Shown: piece by piece, positions 5,592 to 13,150 of the stretch | How the letters are laid out: each line of letters begins with the position of its first letter | Numbering within the stretch: the stretch's first letter is position 1 | DNA from: CAZGOM01 sp964542875 | GTDB taxonomy: Bacteria > Planctomycetota > Phycisphaerae > Phycisphaerales > Phycisphaeraceae | Assembly (NCBI GenBank): GCA_964542875.1 | Contig: CAZIWA010000136.1 | Coordinates: 1-14,851, forward strand | Direction: 5' to 3' | Length of the DNA stretch: 14,851 bases | Made by a program: the position numbers and the translations under genes | Notes under the pieces: generated by a model | The model's input: only the letters and a program-made list of their open reading frames with translations | Told to the model about the DNA's origin: nothing | Database searches by the model: none

Positions 5592-8567
5592 ATGCGTAAG
5601 AGTCAGCAAATCGCGCTTGAGATACAAAATACGGTCACCCGGATCCGGGCCGGTGCCACGCTCCCCACGCGCGAGCTTCTGGCCCTCAGCGACGAATACA
5701 ACCGGCAGATCGATAGCGTCAACCGACGCCTCCAGGAAGTCGGCATCCTCCTCCACAGCGGCCACCGCTCCCAGGCACTCCAGGACGCCGAAAGCCTTCC
5801 CCCCGTCCTTGAGGAAGCCGCCACCCTGGACTTCAACGCCGCCCGTGAATGGGCGGAAGTCTGCCAGCAGCACGAGCTCCCCCAGCCCAGCCAGGTCGAC
5901 CTCAACCGCGCCTCGGAGCTCAACAACGCCTACTTCGTCGAACTGCGTCTCACCCCTCTCCTGGTGCGTAACCGCCGCCTCGCGCTTTCTCGCGCCCCCA
6001 CGGAAGTGCGCATCCAGGTCTTGAAACACCTCGCTGAGGAAGACCGCTCCAACCCCATCTGGCCTCAGGACCTCATCGCCTTTGAAAAAGTCCGGCTCCG
6101 GGAAATCGAGCGCGACCTTCCCGGCATCATCCGCGCCGGCAACATCACCCAGATTGAAAAACTCCGCCAGGAGCTCTCCGGCAAATGGCTCGAGCCCGTT
6201 CCCGACGCCATCAGAAAGCAAGTCGAAGACATCCACCACGCCCTGAAAACCAAAGCGGCCAGAAACGCCCTCCCCGAGCTGGAAGCCCTCATCCTCGCCG
6301 CCCATCAGCAGCAGGATTCGGAATCCCTCCGCGCCGCCTTGAGCCAATGGCAGGACCGCGCCTCCGCCGCCGGCATCGCCAGGCAGCCCGAGCCCGTCGC
6401 CGCCGCCGCCGCTTGGCTGGAGCAGACTGATCAGTCCATCGCCCGCGACCGGCTCTTCACCAACGCCCTCATGGAGCTTGAGGCCACGCTGGATGTCACC
6501 ACATCCTCCTCCCAGCTTAAAACCGAGCTTGAGCGCGCATGGACCAAGGTCCAGAAGTTCGACCGCGCGCTCCCCCAGGTCCTCGTCACGCGTTATGAAA
6601 CCCGCCGTGCCGAACTCCAGCTTGATTCCCGCCGCCGCTTTGTCGTCCTTGCCGTGGGCACCGGCTGCCTCATCCTCGTCATCGCCCTGGGCGTCGCCTT
6701 CGCCATCCATCTCACGCTCCAGTCTTCCCAGACCTCCCAATGGGTTTCCACGCTTGAAAAAGCCGTCGCCCAGGACCGCCTGCCCGACGCCGAGCAGATC
6801 ATCAGGCAGATCCAGCAGGACAACCCCAAAGCCACCAGCATCCCCGTCGTGGCCGACGCCATCGCCCGCGCCCACGCGGCCATCAGCGAAGACAAATCCC
6901 GCGCCGAGCGCTTCGAGCTCGCCATGGCCTCCTGCGAAAAATCCGGCGTCGAAGCCCTCGACCAATCCGTCTATGAAACCGCCCAGCGCCTGGCCAAGCG
7001 GGATTTTGAACTCGTCCGCCTTGAGCGCTTTGGCGCGCTGGTCAAATCCAGCCGCCAAAAGGAGCTTCAAGCCCGCGATAATGAATTCAAGAGCTCCCTG
7101 GAAACCGTCCGCGAGCGCTTCGTCCAGACCAAGGACAACGCCACCCTCTCCCCCGCCGACCGCGCCATCCAGATGCAGGGCATCGCCGATGACCTGCGCA
7201 AGCTCACCGCCCGCAACGACGTCTCCCCCGGCATCAAGGGCGCCGGCGACATCCTGCTCTCCAACGTCCTCACTATCTTGAAGGGCACGCAGGATTCCGT
7301 CGAGCACACCAGGAAGCGCACCGAATCCCTCGACCGGCTCCGCATCCTCATGGCCACGCCTTCGGAGTACGCCCGCGCGCTCACCCAGTTCGCGCAGGAC
7401 AACCCCGACAGCCCTCTCACGCCGGACTTCACCCGCGCCGCCGCTTATAAGCCGCTCTGGACCTCCGCCAAGTTCTGGGCCGACACGCTCCCCGCGCTGG
7501 GCCCCGTCTCCGACACCGCCAACACAGAAGAAGTCCGTAAAAAGATCCAGGACGGCCTGGCCGCCGACGGCAGCGAGCCCTTCAAGCATCAGCTCACCGG
7601 CATTGAAGATTACCTGGCCAAACAAAACAAATTCGTCCTCGATCGGCCTTGGGAAGACCGCCTCAAACGCGCCCTCGACGCCAGCTTCGTCTCCAACCTC
7701 ATGATGGTTCAGACCAAGTCCGTCTCCGGCATCCCCGGCGCGCGCTACTACCTTCTCCCCGGCACCCAGCCCGTGCTCGGCAACGACGCCCGCGGCAAGG
7801 AAGTCTACACCTTCCCCTACATCCTCAACCCCGCCCAGGCCGCCGGCAGCGAACCCCCAGGCGGCAACGCCCAGGTCCCCGTCGACATCTACCAGCCGCC
7901 CGTAAAGTCCCCCCAATCCCTCTTTGCCGACCAGGCCCGCCCCCTCCTCTCCGAGCGCAACGCCCTGGCCAACTGGGAGTCCTATCACCTGCAATGGCTC
8001 CAGTACGCCGGCCGCCCCGGCGCCAATGTGAAGATCGAACCCATCCTCCACACCAACCTGGCCCAGCTCATCCTCCCCGGCGTTTTCACCTACGACCTCG
8101 TCGCCGATCGCCAGGCCCTCGAAGACCTCCGTAAAACCCTCAGCAACTTCAAAATCGACACCGCCTGGATCGATCCTTTCAACCAGCCCAGCGACAAGCT
8201 GCGCACCCAGATCCTCCAGGAAGCCCCGCCCGACGGCTGGCCCGATCTCAAGCCCTTGATCGCCACAGCCCAGCAGGCCGGTAAGGATTTGCGCGCCATG
8301 GCCCACCGCACCACCACCCGCAAACCCGTCGCCATCCTGTTTCCTGACGACGCAGGCAGCCTCGGCTTCGCCAGCCAGCTCAAGGACGCGCCTGCCAACC
8401 TCACGCTCGAAGCCTTCTTCATCAACGATCAGAACCAGCCCGCCGCCCGCGTTCTTGGCGTCACCAAGGGCCCCAATCAAGTCGAACTCCTCCCCGGCGC
8501 GCTCGACCATCTCCCCGCCGGCACCTTGATCTACGGCTCCCCGGCCGCCGCCGCCCCCAAACCCTAA
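5592..8567 (+). CDS. Large single-pass membrane protein with helical cytosolic head
   Basis: The protein is 991 residues from the ATG at 5592, chosen because AGGA (5582-5585) lies 6 nt before it. An ATG at 5571, overlapping the previous gene's TGA, or a TTG at 5568 would add 7 or 8 residues. Residues about 1-345 are almost entirely helical and may be TPR-like or coiled coil. A basic RRR-containing segment (to 349) precedes one membrane helix (about 350-374), so the head is cytosolic and the remaining 600 or so residues lie outside. The outer part begins with long helices (about 380-600) and ends in a mixed-structure domain (about 660-991). I know no named family; similar heads seem to occur in planctomycete-type proteins. 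Its topology mirrors the upstream GAP1 protein, so the two may pair in the membrane as scaffold or signal transmitter between GTPase and channel. Confidence 0.85.
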   Translation: MRKSQQIALEIQNTVTRIRAGATLPTRELLALSDEYNRQIDSVNRRLQEVGILLHSGHRSQALQDAESLPPVLEEAATLDFNAAREWAEVCQQHELPQPSQVDLNRASELNNAYFVELRLTPLLVRNRRLALSRAPTEVRIQVLKHLAEEDRSNPIWPQDLIAFEKVRLREIERDLPGIIRAGNITQIEKLRQELSGKWLEPVPDAIRKQVEDIHHALKTKAARNALPELEALILAAHQQQDSESLRAALSQWQDRASAAGIARQPEPVAAAAAWLEQTDQSIARDRLFTNALMELEATLDVTTSSSQLKTELERAWTKVQKFDRALPQVLVTRYETRRAELQLDSRRRFVVLAVGTGCLILVIALGVAFAIHLTLQSSQTSQWVSTLEKAVAQDRLPDAEQIIRQIQQDNPKATSIPVVADAIARAHAAISEDKSRAERFELAMASCEKSGVEALDQSVYETAQRLAKRDFELVRLERFGALVKSSRQKELQARDNEFKSSLETVRERFVQTKDNATLSPADRAIQMQGIADDLRKLTARNDVSPGIKGAGDILLSNVLTILKGTQDSVEHTRKRTESLDRLRILMATPSEYARALTQFAQDNPDSPLTPDFTRAAAYKPLWTSAKFWADTLPALGPVSDTANTEEVRKKIQDGLAADGSEPFKHQLTGIEDYLAKQNKFVLDRPWEDRLKRALDASFVSNLMMVQTKSVSGIPGARYYLLPGTQPVLGNDARGKEVYTFPYILNPAQAAGSEPPGGNAQVPVDIYQPPVKSPQSLFADQARPLLSERNALANWESYHLQWLQYAGRPGANVKIEPILHTNLAQLILPGVFTYDLVADRQALEDLRKTLSNFKIDTAWIDPFNQPSDKLRTQILQEAPPDGWPDLKPLIATAQQAGKDLRAMAHRTTTRKPVAILFPDDAGSLGFASQLKDAPANLTLEAFFINDQNQPAARVLGVTKGPNQVELLPGALDHLPAGTLIYGSPAAAAPKP

Positions 8568-8627
8568 ACCTAAAACCTCCGGCCTTCTTCCTCTGACCAG
8601 ACCCTAGCCCCCAGACCCTTCCCACCC

Positions 8628-9029
8628 ATGCCACCTCAACACCCCAAAAACTCGCCCGGCTACTACCTCCGCTTCCGCGGCCAAACCACGGGGCCCTATT
8701 CGCTCCAGCACGTGCGTGATGCCCTCGCCCAGGGCTCCATCTCACGTCTGTACGACGTCTCGCGCGACCAGGTCAAATGGTTCCCCATCCACACCCGGCC
8801 CGCCATCCTTGATAACGACGCCTTCATCCCCGAACCCGCGCAACCCGCCGCCGGCCAGCCCGCCCCCAAATACATCCAGCCCGGGCAGCAGCAGCAGGGC
8901 CAGCCAACCCAGCAGGGTCCCGCCGTCAACCTCCAGCCCGGCGTCGCCCCGCACTCCGATCAAGACAACACATCCGAGGCCAGCACTGAAGACATCATCG
9001 ATTCGATTCTCCGGGAACCCCGCAAATGA
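8628..9029 (+). CDS. GYF_2 domain small protein
   Basis: This 133-residue cytosolic protein has a GYF_2 domain at about 11-58. The signature is YYLRFRGQTTGPYSLQHV, then an aligned helix and a final QVKWFPI. GYF_2 modules bind proline-rich segments or act as adaptors in bacterial multi-domain proteins (family knowledge). A Pro/Gln/Ala-rich disordered stretch (about 68-110) and a short acidic helix (117-129) follow. It begins 60 nt after the previous gene, in a C/T-rich spacer with no Shine-Dalgarno, and its TGA overlaps the next start by 4 nt (ATGA), so it is translationally coupled to the channel subunit. A natural partner is the Pro-rich C-terminal tail of that subunit or the linker of the GAP1 protein; this is inference. 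Confidence 0.8.
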   Translation: MPPQHPKNSPGYYLRFRGQTTGPYSLQHVRDALAQGSISRLYDVSRDQVKWFPIHTRPAILDNDAFIPEPAQPAAGQPAPKYIQPGQQQQGQPTQQGPAVNLQPGVAPHSDQDNTSEASTEDIIDSILREPRK

Positions 9030-10006
9030 AAGAGTCCTCTTCCGCTCTCCCCCAGCCAAGGCTTTCCTTCGCCAAGGACGACATTGAGCGCAAGCTCCTC
9101 TGCCCCGCCGGCCGCTTCACCAGCGCGGGCCCCGTCGTCCCCCTGGTCATGGGCGCACTCGCCACCGTCATCTTCTACGTCTCTCTGATCCCCATCCATC
9201 AGACCTGGTTTGGCCAATCCTTCACCAATCGCGGCTGGATTCCCTACGCCACCGTCTCCTTCTCCTTCTGGGCCCTCTCCATCGCCATCATCAAGTGGCG
9301 CAAAATCGCCTTTCAGGAACGCGCCCTCAGCCGCCCCGTCATCCCGCTCGACCCCGGCTTCGTCATCTCCAGCACCACCGTCCAGCAAGTGCTCGACAAT
9401 CTTTACCAAGTCGCCGACGACCCGCGCGACTTCATCCTCTTCAACCGCATTCAAGTCGCCCTCTCAAACCTCCGCAACATGGGCCAGATCGGCGACGTCG
9501 ACAACATCCTCCGCAGCCAGTCCGACAGCGACGAAGCCGCCATGGAATCCTCCTACACCGTCGTCCGCAGCCTCATCTGGGCCATCCCGGTCTGGGGGTT
9601 CATCGGCACTGCCCTGGGCCTCTCCCAGGCCATCGGCGCTTTCACCTCCGTGCTCCACGCCGCCAAAGACATCGAAGCCATCAAAGGCTCGCTCAACTCC
9701 GTCACCGCCGGCCTGGCCGTCTCTTTTGAAACCACTCTCCAAGCCCTCCTTGCGGCCCTGTTCATCCAGCTCTTTCTCACCATGCTCAAGCGCCGTGAAG
9801 AACAGATGAACGACGAATTCATGGACTACTGCCAGCGCCAGATCGTCGGCCGATTGCGCATCGCCACCCCTCAGTACATCTTCCCGCCCGCCGCCCCGGA
9901 ACAGCCCCCCGCTCTCCAGCCCGACCAGGCCGCCCCAGCCGCGCAAACCGTTCCGCCGCAAGCCCCACCAGCCCCCAGCGAGGCCGTCCATGGCAAAGCG
10001 ACGTAG
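9026..10006 (+). CDS. MotA/TolQ/ExbB-type proton-channel subunit
   Basis: This is a 326-residue inner-membrane protein with four predicted helices at about 36-57, 71-90, 179-205 and 226-253. The last two carry the family's core: IPVWGFIGTALGLSQAIGAF (187-206) and SVTAGLAVSFETT (225-237), including the proline (188) and threonines (195, 236, 237) expected to line the proton path in TolQ/ExbB/MotA. A cytosolic loop (91-178) contains helices, and a Pro/Ala-rich tail (about 286-320) is cytosolic. The length is close to MotA/TolQ/ExbB and lacks the long cytosolic tail of ZorA. It would form the oligomeric ring around ExbD-like helices and convert proton flow into movement of partner proteins. The start overlaps the GYF_2 gene by 4 nt and the end overlaps the next gene by 17 nt, so all three products are likely made together. 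Confidence 0.9.
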   Translation: MKESSSALPQPRLSFAKDDIERKLLCPAGRFTSAGPVVPLVMGALATVIFYVSLIPIHQTWFGQSFTNRGWIPYATVSFSFWALSIAIIKWRKIAFQERALSRPVIPLDPGFVISSTTVQQVLDNLYQVADDPRDFILFNRIQVALSNLRNMGQIGDVDNILRSQSDSDEAAMESSYTVVRSLIWAIPVWGFIGTALGLSQAIGAFTSVLHAAKDIEAIKGSLNSVTAGLAVSFETTLQALLAALFIQLFLTMLKRREEQMNDEFMDYCQRQIVGRLRIATPQYIFPPAAPEQPPALQPDQAAPAAQTVPPQAPPAPSEAVHGKAT

Positions 10007-10850
10007 GGGCTCTTCCGGGGAAAACCCTATTAGCCTCTTTTCATTTCAGGACATCCTCCTGGCCATCATGGGCCTGATGATTTTCATCACCCTCATCATG
10101 TCGCTTGAGCTCACCGAAGCCGTCATGGATTCCAACGCCGTCAAGGCCCAGCAGGAAGCCCAGACCCAGGCCGACGCCCAGGACGTGCAAAAGCAGATCC
10201 TCCAGCTTCAGGCCATCGAAGCCCAGCTTTCGGGTGATATTCAAAAACGCGTCGTCTCCGCGCGGGAAAAGCTTAAAGGCGCCCAGGCGTCCAAAGACCC
10301 CGCCGCCACCCAAAGCGCCGCCGGCGACAATTCCCCGCAAAACGTTCAGACCGCCATGAACCAGTTCAAGACCGACCTGGAAAAGCTCAAGTCCCTCGCC
10401 CAGGAAGTCAAAGACAAATCCCAGTACCTTGGCTCCGGCAAAGACCAGATCAAGGCCCTGCTCGTCAAATCCGAAGAACTCGATAAATCCGTTAAAAACG
10501 CCCAGCTCAAGCTCGACGAAGCCAAAGGCAACCCCCGCATCAGCTACATCCTGCAAGGCGAAAACTCCCGCCAGCCCGTCCTCTTTGAGCTCTCCGCCCA
10601 GTCTCTGCTCATCGGCACCCCCGGCGACTCCGACCGCACCATCTCCATCCCCGCCGAAGCCATCACCGACAAAACCATAGATCAGATCCTACACTCACTT
10701 AACCGCAGGCAGACTTTCATCGTCCTGCTCGTCAAGCCCTCGGGCTTTAAACACTTCCGGACCATCATGAAAAGCATCCAGGCCGCAGGCTTCGAATCCG
10801 GCCGCGACGCCGTCGAGGAAGATCAGCGGATCCTCATTCCCCCCCAATAA
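9990..10850 (+). CDS. ExbD/MotB-like proton-channel partner, first copy
   Basis: This 286-residue protein has a basic N-terminus (MAKRRR), then one membrane helix (about 18-38) with an acidic residue at its inner end, D21, the position of the proton-binding Asp of ExbD, TolR and MotB. Residues about 48-178 are coiled coil rich in Gln, Ala and Lys. The C-terminal domain (about 183-286) looks like an ExbD-type alpha/beta fold, with PSGFKHFRT (250-258) and an AAG turn (265-267). No OmpA-type peptidoglycan-binding domain is visible, unlike MotB. It overlaps the channel gene by 17 nt, the classic arrangement for paired stator subunits. The second copy at 12069-13043 shares the helix pattern DxxxxIxGxxIFxT and the PxxxKxFRT motif. 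The stator role is inferred from helix, Asp and context; overall similarity to known ExbD is weak. Confidence 0.75.
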   Translation: MAKRRRGSSGENPISLFSFQDILLAIMGLMIFITLIMSLELTEAVMDSNAVKAQQEAQTQADAQDVQKQILQLQAIEAQLSGDIQKRVVSAREKLKGAQASKDPAATQSAAGDNSPQNVQTAMNQFKTDLEKLKSLAQEVKDKSQYLGSGKDQIKALLVKSEELDKSVKNAQLKLDEAKGNPRISYILQGENSRQPVLFELSAQSLLIGTPGDSDRTISIPAEAITDKTIDQILHSLNRRQTFIVLLVKPSGFKHFRTIMKSIQAAGFESGRDAVEEDQRILIPPQ

Positions 10851-10853
10851 CCC

Positions 10854-12038
10854 ATGCCCACCAAGCCCACACATCCTCGCCGCACACCATCTCCAACCCT
10901 CTTGGGGGATCAGTCCCCTTCTTCAAGGAACCTGCCCCCTTTCCCGTTGGACATCCGTGCCCTTGAAAACCCTTTCGCCTCTCTGCGCATACCACTCCTC
11001 CTCCTCGCCCTCCTCGCCCTCCCGGCCTGCCAGTCCACCGACCTTCCCACCCAATCCAAGCCCAAGCGCATCACCAAACCCCGGCTCTACTACAACCAGT
11101 ATTCCACCGACACCCAGCCCTCGGGCGCATCCGGCAACGGCACCGGCGATGGCCTGGGCGACGGCACCGGCACGGGCACGGGTTCCGGCAATGGATCAGG
11201 CTCCGGGTCCGGCTCGGGGACCGGTTCCGGTAACGGCAGCGGTTCGGGTTCCGGCTCGGGGTCAGGGTCCGGTGCTGGCTCCGGCAGCGGTTCGGGCATC
11301 GGCTCCGGCGCAGGCGCCGGCAGCACAGGCAAAGGCCTCTCCAACAACGCAAACGCCGACGGCAATCTCCTCGCCAACAGCACCTCCCCAAACCTCCAGG
11401 AGCTCCCCCCTGTCCCGGCGGCGGTCGCGCCGCCCTCGGGCTCCAATGCCTGGGCCGTCGCCGCCAACGTAACTCCTCAGCCCTCGACACCCCCGCCAAC
11501 GCCTCCCGCAGCCAAGCCTCAGCCCGCGGAAATCCCCGGCTACACCACAGCCACCTCCACCCCGGAAACCCGTAAGAACATCGCCGAGGAAATTGAATCC
11601 CAGCTCAAAGGCGTCACCGTTCCCGCACCCACCATCGACGTCCCCGAAACCCAGCCCGCCATCAACAAATCCGACGCCGGCGCACCCCTCGTCGGCACCT
11701 GGACGCAGCTCGACAACCTCGGCTCGCCGGACTTCTCCGACGGCGGCTACATCTCCCGGACCATCACCTTCCAACCCTCCGGCACGCTCATCATCCGCTC
11801 CATCTTCGACAAGGAAAGCAAGATCGCCGCGGGCCGCCGCTTCAAATGGGCCGTCAACGAAAAAGGCTCACTGGAAATCTCGCCCGCCGCCGGCAAAAAC
11901 ACCAGCGCCACCAATGTCGAGTTCAACATCGCCGGCACCTCCGTCACCCCCGCCAACGTCACCGTCCCCGTCACCCTTAAATACGTCCTCAACGGAGACA
12001 AGCTCCTCCTCGCCGGCAACACCTACAAGAAAAACTAA
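10854..12038 (+). CDS. Lipoprotein with Gly/Ser tether and lipocalin-like end
   Basis: The protein has 394 residues from the ATG at 10854, 3 nt after the previous stop. A lipoprotein signal ends in the lipobox LPAC with the lipidated Cys at residue 59 and Gln after it, which in enterobacteria would send it to the outer membrane. The 46 residues before the hydrophobic core are unusually long, so the true start may be internal; a TTG at 10947, with AAGGAA 16 nt upstream, would give a normal-length signal. After Cys comes a basic stretch, then a Gly/Ser repeat (about 91-157), a Pro-rich region, and a beta-rich domain (about 279-394) opening with LVGTWTQ and ITFQPSGTL, the style of lipocalin-like beta barrels. 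It lies between the two ExbD-like genes, so it may be the outer-membrane or peptidoglycan-side partner of the motor, like Pal in Tol-Pal, though it shows no sequence likeness to Pal. Confidence 0.8.
   Translation: MPTKPTHPRRTPSPTLLGDQSPSSRNLPPFPLDIRALENPFASLRIPLLLLALLALPACQSTDLPTQSKPKRITKPRLYYNQYSTDTQPSGASGNGTGDGLGDGTGTGTGSGNGSGSGSGSGTGSGNGSGSGSGSGSGSGAGSGSGSGIGSGAGAGSTGKGLSNNANADGNLLANSTSPNLQELPPVPAAVAPPSGSNAWAVAANVTPQPSTPPPTPPAAKPQPAEIPGYTTATSTPETRKNIAEEIESQLKGVTVPAPTIDVPETQPAINKSDAGAPLVGTWTQLDNLGSPDFSDGGYISRTITFQPSGTLIIRSIFDKESKIAAGRRFKWAVNEKGSLEISPAAGKNTSATNVEFNIAGTSVTPANVTVPVTLKYVLNGDKLLLAGNTYKKN
11124..11322 (+). repeat. Gly/Ser dipeptide-coding tandem repeat inside the lipoprotein gene
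   Basis: About 66 codons alternate Gly with Ser, Thr, Asn, Asp or Ala. The DNA is a degenerate hexanucleotide array (GGNTCN and variants) with mixed synonymous codons. Hexamer changes would lengthen or shorten the tether without breaking the frame. The peptide should be a flexible linker between the lipid anchor and the C-terminal domain. Confidence 0.8.
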
Positions 12039-12068
12039 CCCCTAACCCGCCCCCACCGACACTCACCC

Positions 12069-13043
12069 ATGGCCAAACGAAAGTCACATCACGACGTCGA
12101 CAGTCTCGACCTGATGCTCGACACCATCTGCGATATCTTCGGCGGAATCATTTTCGTCACCATGCTCGTCATCATCATCACCACCTTCACCAGCAGCGTC
12201 ATCAAATCCCAGACCAAAGACGACCGCAAAACCCTCGAAACACTCCGCGACACCGCACAACTCCAAACCCTCTCTGACCAGGTCAAAGCCCTCCGCGAAA
12301 GCGTCCAGGCCGCCCAATCCCTCGACACCTTCGAGCCCGACCCCACCCAGATCAAAGAAGAATCCCTCCGCATCGCCGCTCAAAAACGGATCGAAGAACG
12401 CCTCAAACGCGAAGAGGAAGCCCGCAAGGAAGCCCAGCTCGCCATCGAAAACATCGAAACCTCCCGCGAAGACGTCAAACGCCGCATCGCCGAATACGAG
12501 GAATGGCTCAAAACCTACGACTCCAAAGTCTCCGGCGCGCAAAAAGCCATCCAGCAGCAGATCGACGCCAACGCCCTGAAGCTCAAACAGCTTGAATTCG
12601 AGCTCGCCGACCACAACACCTCACACCAGCTCCAGGGCCGCCTTCCGCTGGAGCAAACCAGCCGCAAAGCCCAGATGACCATCATCCTCCGCTTCGGACG
12701 GCTTTACGTCATCTCCGAATACCTCCCTTTCCACCTGCGCAAACCCTTCGAAGGCCAGGTCACCATCACCGCCGCTGCGGGCAACAAATACCAAGCCGAA
12801 ACCCTCGAACCCACCGGCCTCATCATTCCCGAAATGGACTTCCCCAAAGAGTTCAAACAGCTTCTGGCCCAATGCCCCCCCAGCCAGTGCACCATCAGCA
12901 TCATGGTTTACCCGGACTCCATCAAAGCCTTCCGCACCGTCCGCACCCTCGCCCTCGCCGCCGGCTACCAATACCAGCTCTGGCTCGTCACCGAACCCGG
13001 CCCCGTCACCTACGTCGTCTCCGACAAAGCCACTGTCCAATAA
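12069..13043 (+). CDS. ExbD/MotB-like proton-channel partner, second copy
   Basis: This 324-residue protein begins MAKRKS and has one membrane helix (about 20-41) with two acidic residues, D18 and D22. D18 aligns with D21 of the first copy in the shared pattern DxxxxIxGxxIFxT. A long charged coiled coil covers about 50-185, with many Glu, Lys and Arg. The C-terminal domain (about 196-324) is alpha/beta and carries YPDSIKAFRT (281-290) and AAGY (297-300), matching the PxxxKxFRT and AAG of the first copy. No OmpA domain is present. It starts 31 nt after the lipoprotein gene with no clear Shine-Dalgarno and is the last gene of the operon. One ExbB/MotA gene with two different ExbD/MotB-like genes suggests a hetero-dimeric plug in the channel ring. 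I saw no strong terminator hairpin after it. Confidence 0.75.
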   Translation: MAKRKSHHDVDSLDLMLDTICDIFGGIIFVTMLVIIITTFTSSVIKSQTKDDRKTLETLRDTAQLQTLSDQVKALRESVQAAQSLDTFEPDPTQIKEESLRIAAQKRIEERLKREEEARKEAQLAIENIETSREDVKRRIAEYEEWLKTYDSKVSGAQKAIQQQIDANALKLKQLEFELADHNTSHQLQGRLPLEQTSRKAQMTIILRFGRLYVISEYLPFHLRKPFEGQVTITAAAGNKYQAETLEPTGLIIPEMDFPKEFKQLLAQCPPSQCTISIMVYPDSIKAFRTVRTLALAAGYQYQLWLVTEPGPVTYVVSDKATVQ

Positions 13044-13116
13044 ATCACTTCTCTTGTACGCGCCCAACCCGCAGTGGCTCACCCCCCGCTGCCTTCCATG
13101 CCCTAGATCCGAATCT

Positions 13117-13144
13117 CTTACTTCGAACTTTTCACTTCTAACGT
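13117..13144. repeat. Short degenerate heptamer repeat
   Basis: Four consecutive 7-mers (13117-13144) read CTTACTT, CGAACTT, TTCACTT and CTAACGT, so the pattern is NNNACTT with one change in the last copy. They lie between the operon's last stop and the convergent glycoside-hydrolase-like gene. Similar TTC-rich heptamer strings occur in other GC-rich genomes (from memory). No hairpin terminator was found in 13044-13150. Confidence 0.35.
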
Positions 13145-13150
13145 TCTTCC

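Noticed and set aside
5178..8510. Minus-strand open frame of 1110 codons opposite the 991-aa gene
   Set aside because: It is low-complexity, rich in Gly, Asp, Glu, Val and Leu, and mirrors the C-rich third positions of the plus-strand gene. The plus strand has the membrane helix, ordered segments and operon spacing.
9026..13043. Canonical Zorya defence system
   Set aside because: The channel and ExbD-like genes resemble the ZorA/ZorB core only at family level. The channel protein lacks the long ZorA tail, the partners lack an OmpA-type domain, and no ZorC, ZorD helicase or ZorE nuclease is present.
13044..13150. Terminator between the convergent genes
   Set aside because: No GC-rich stem followed by a T run could be found on either strand; only the short heptamer repeat is visible.
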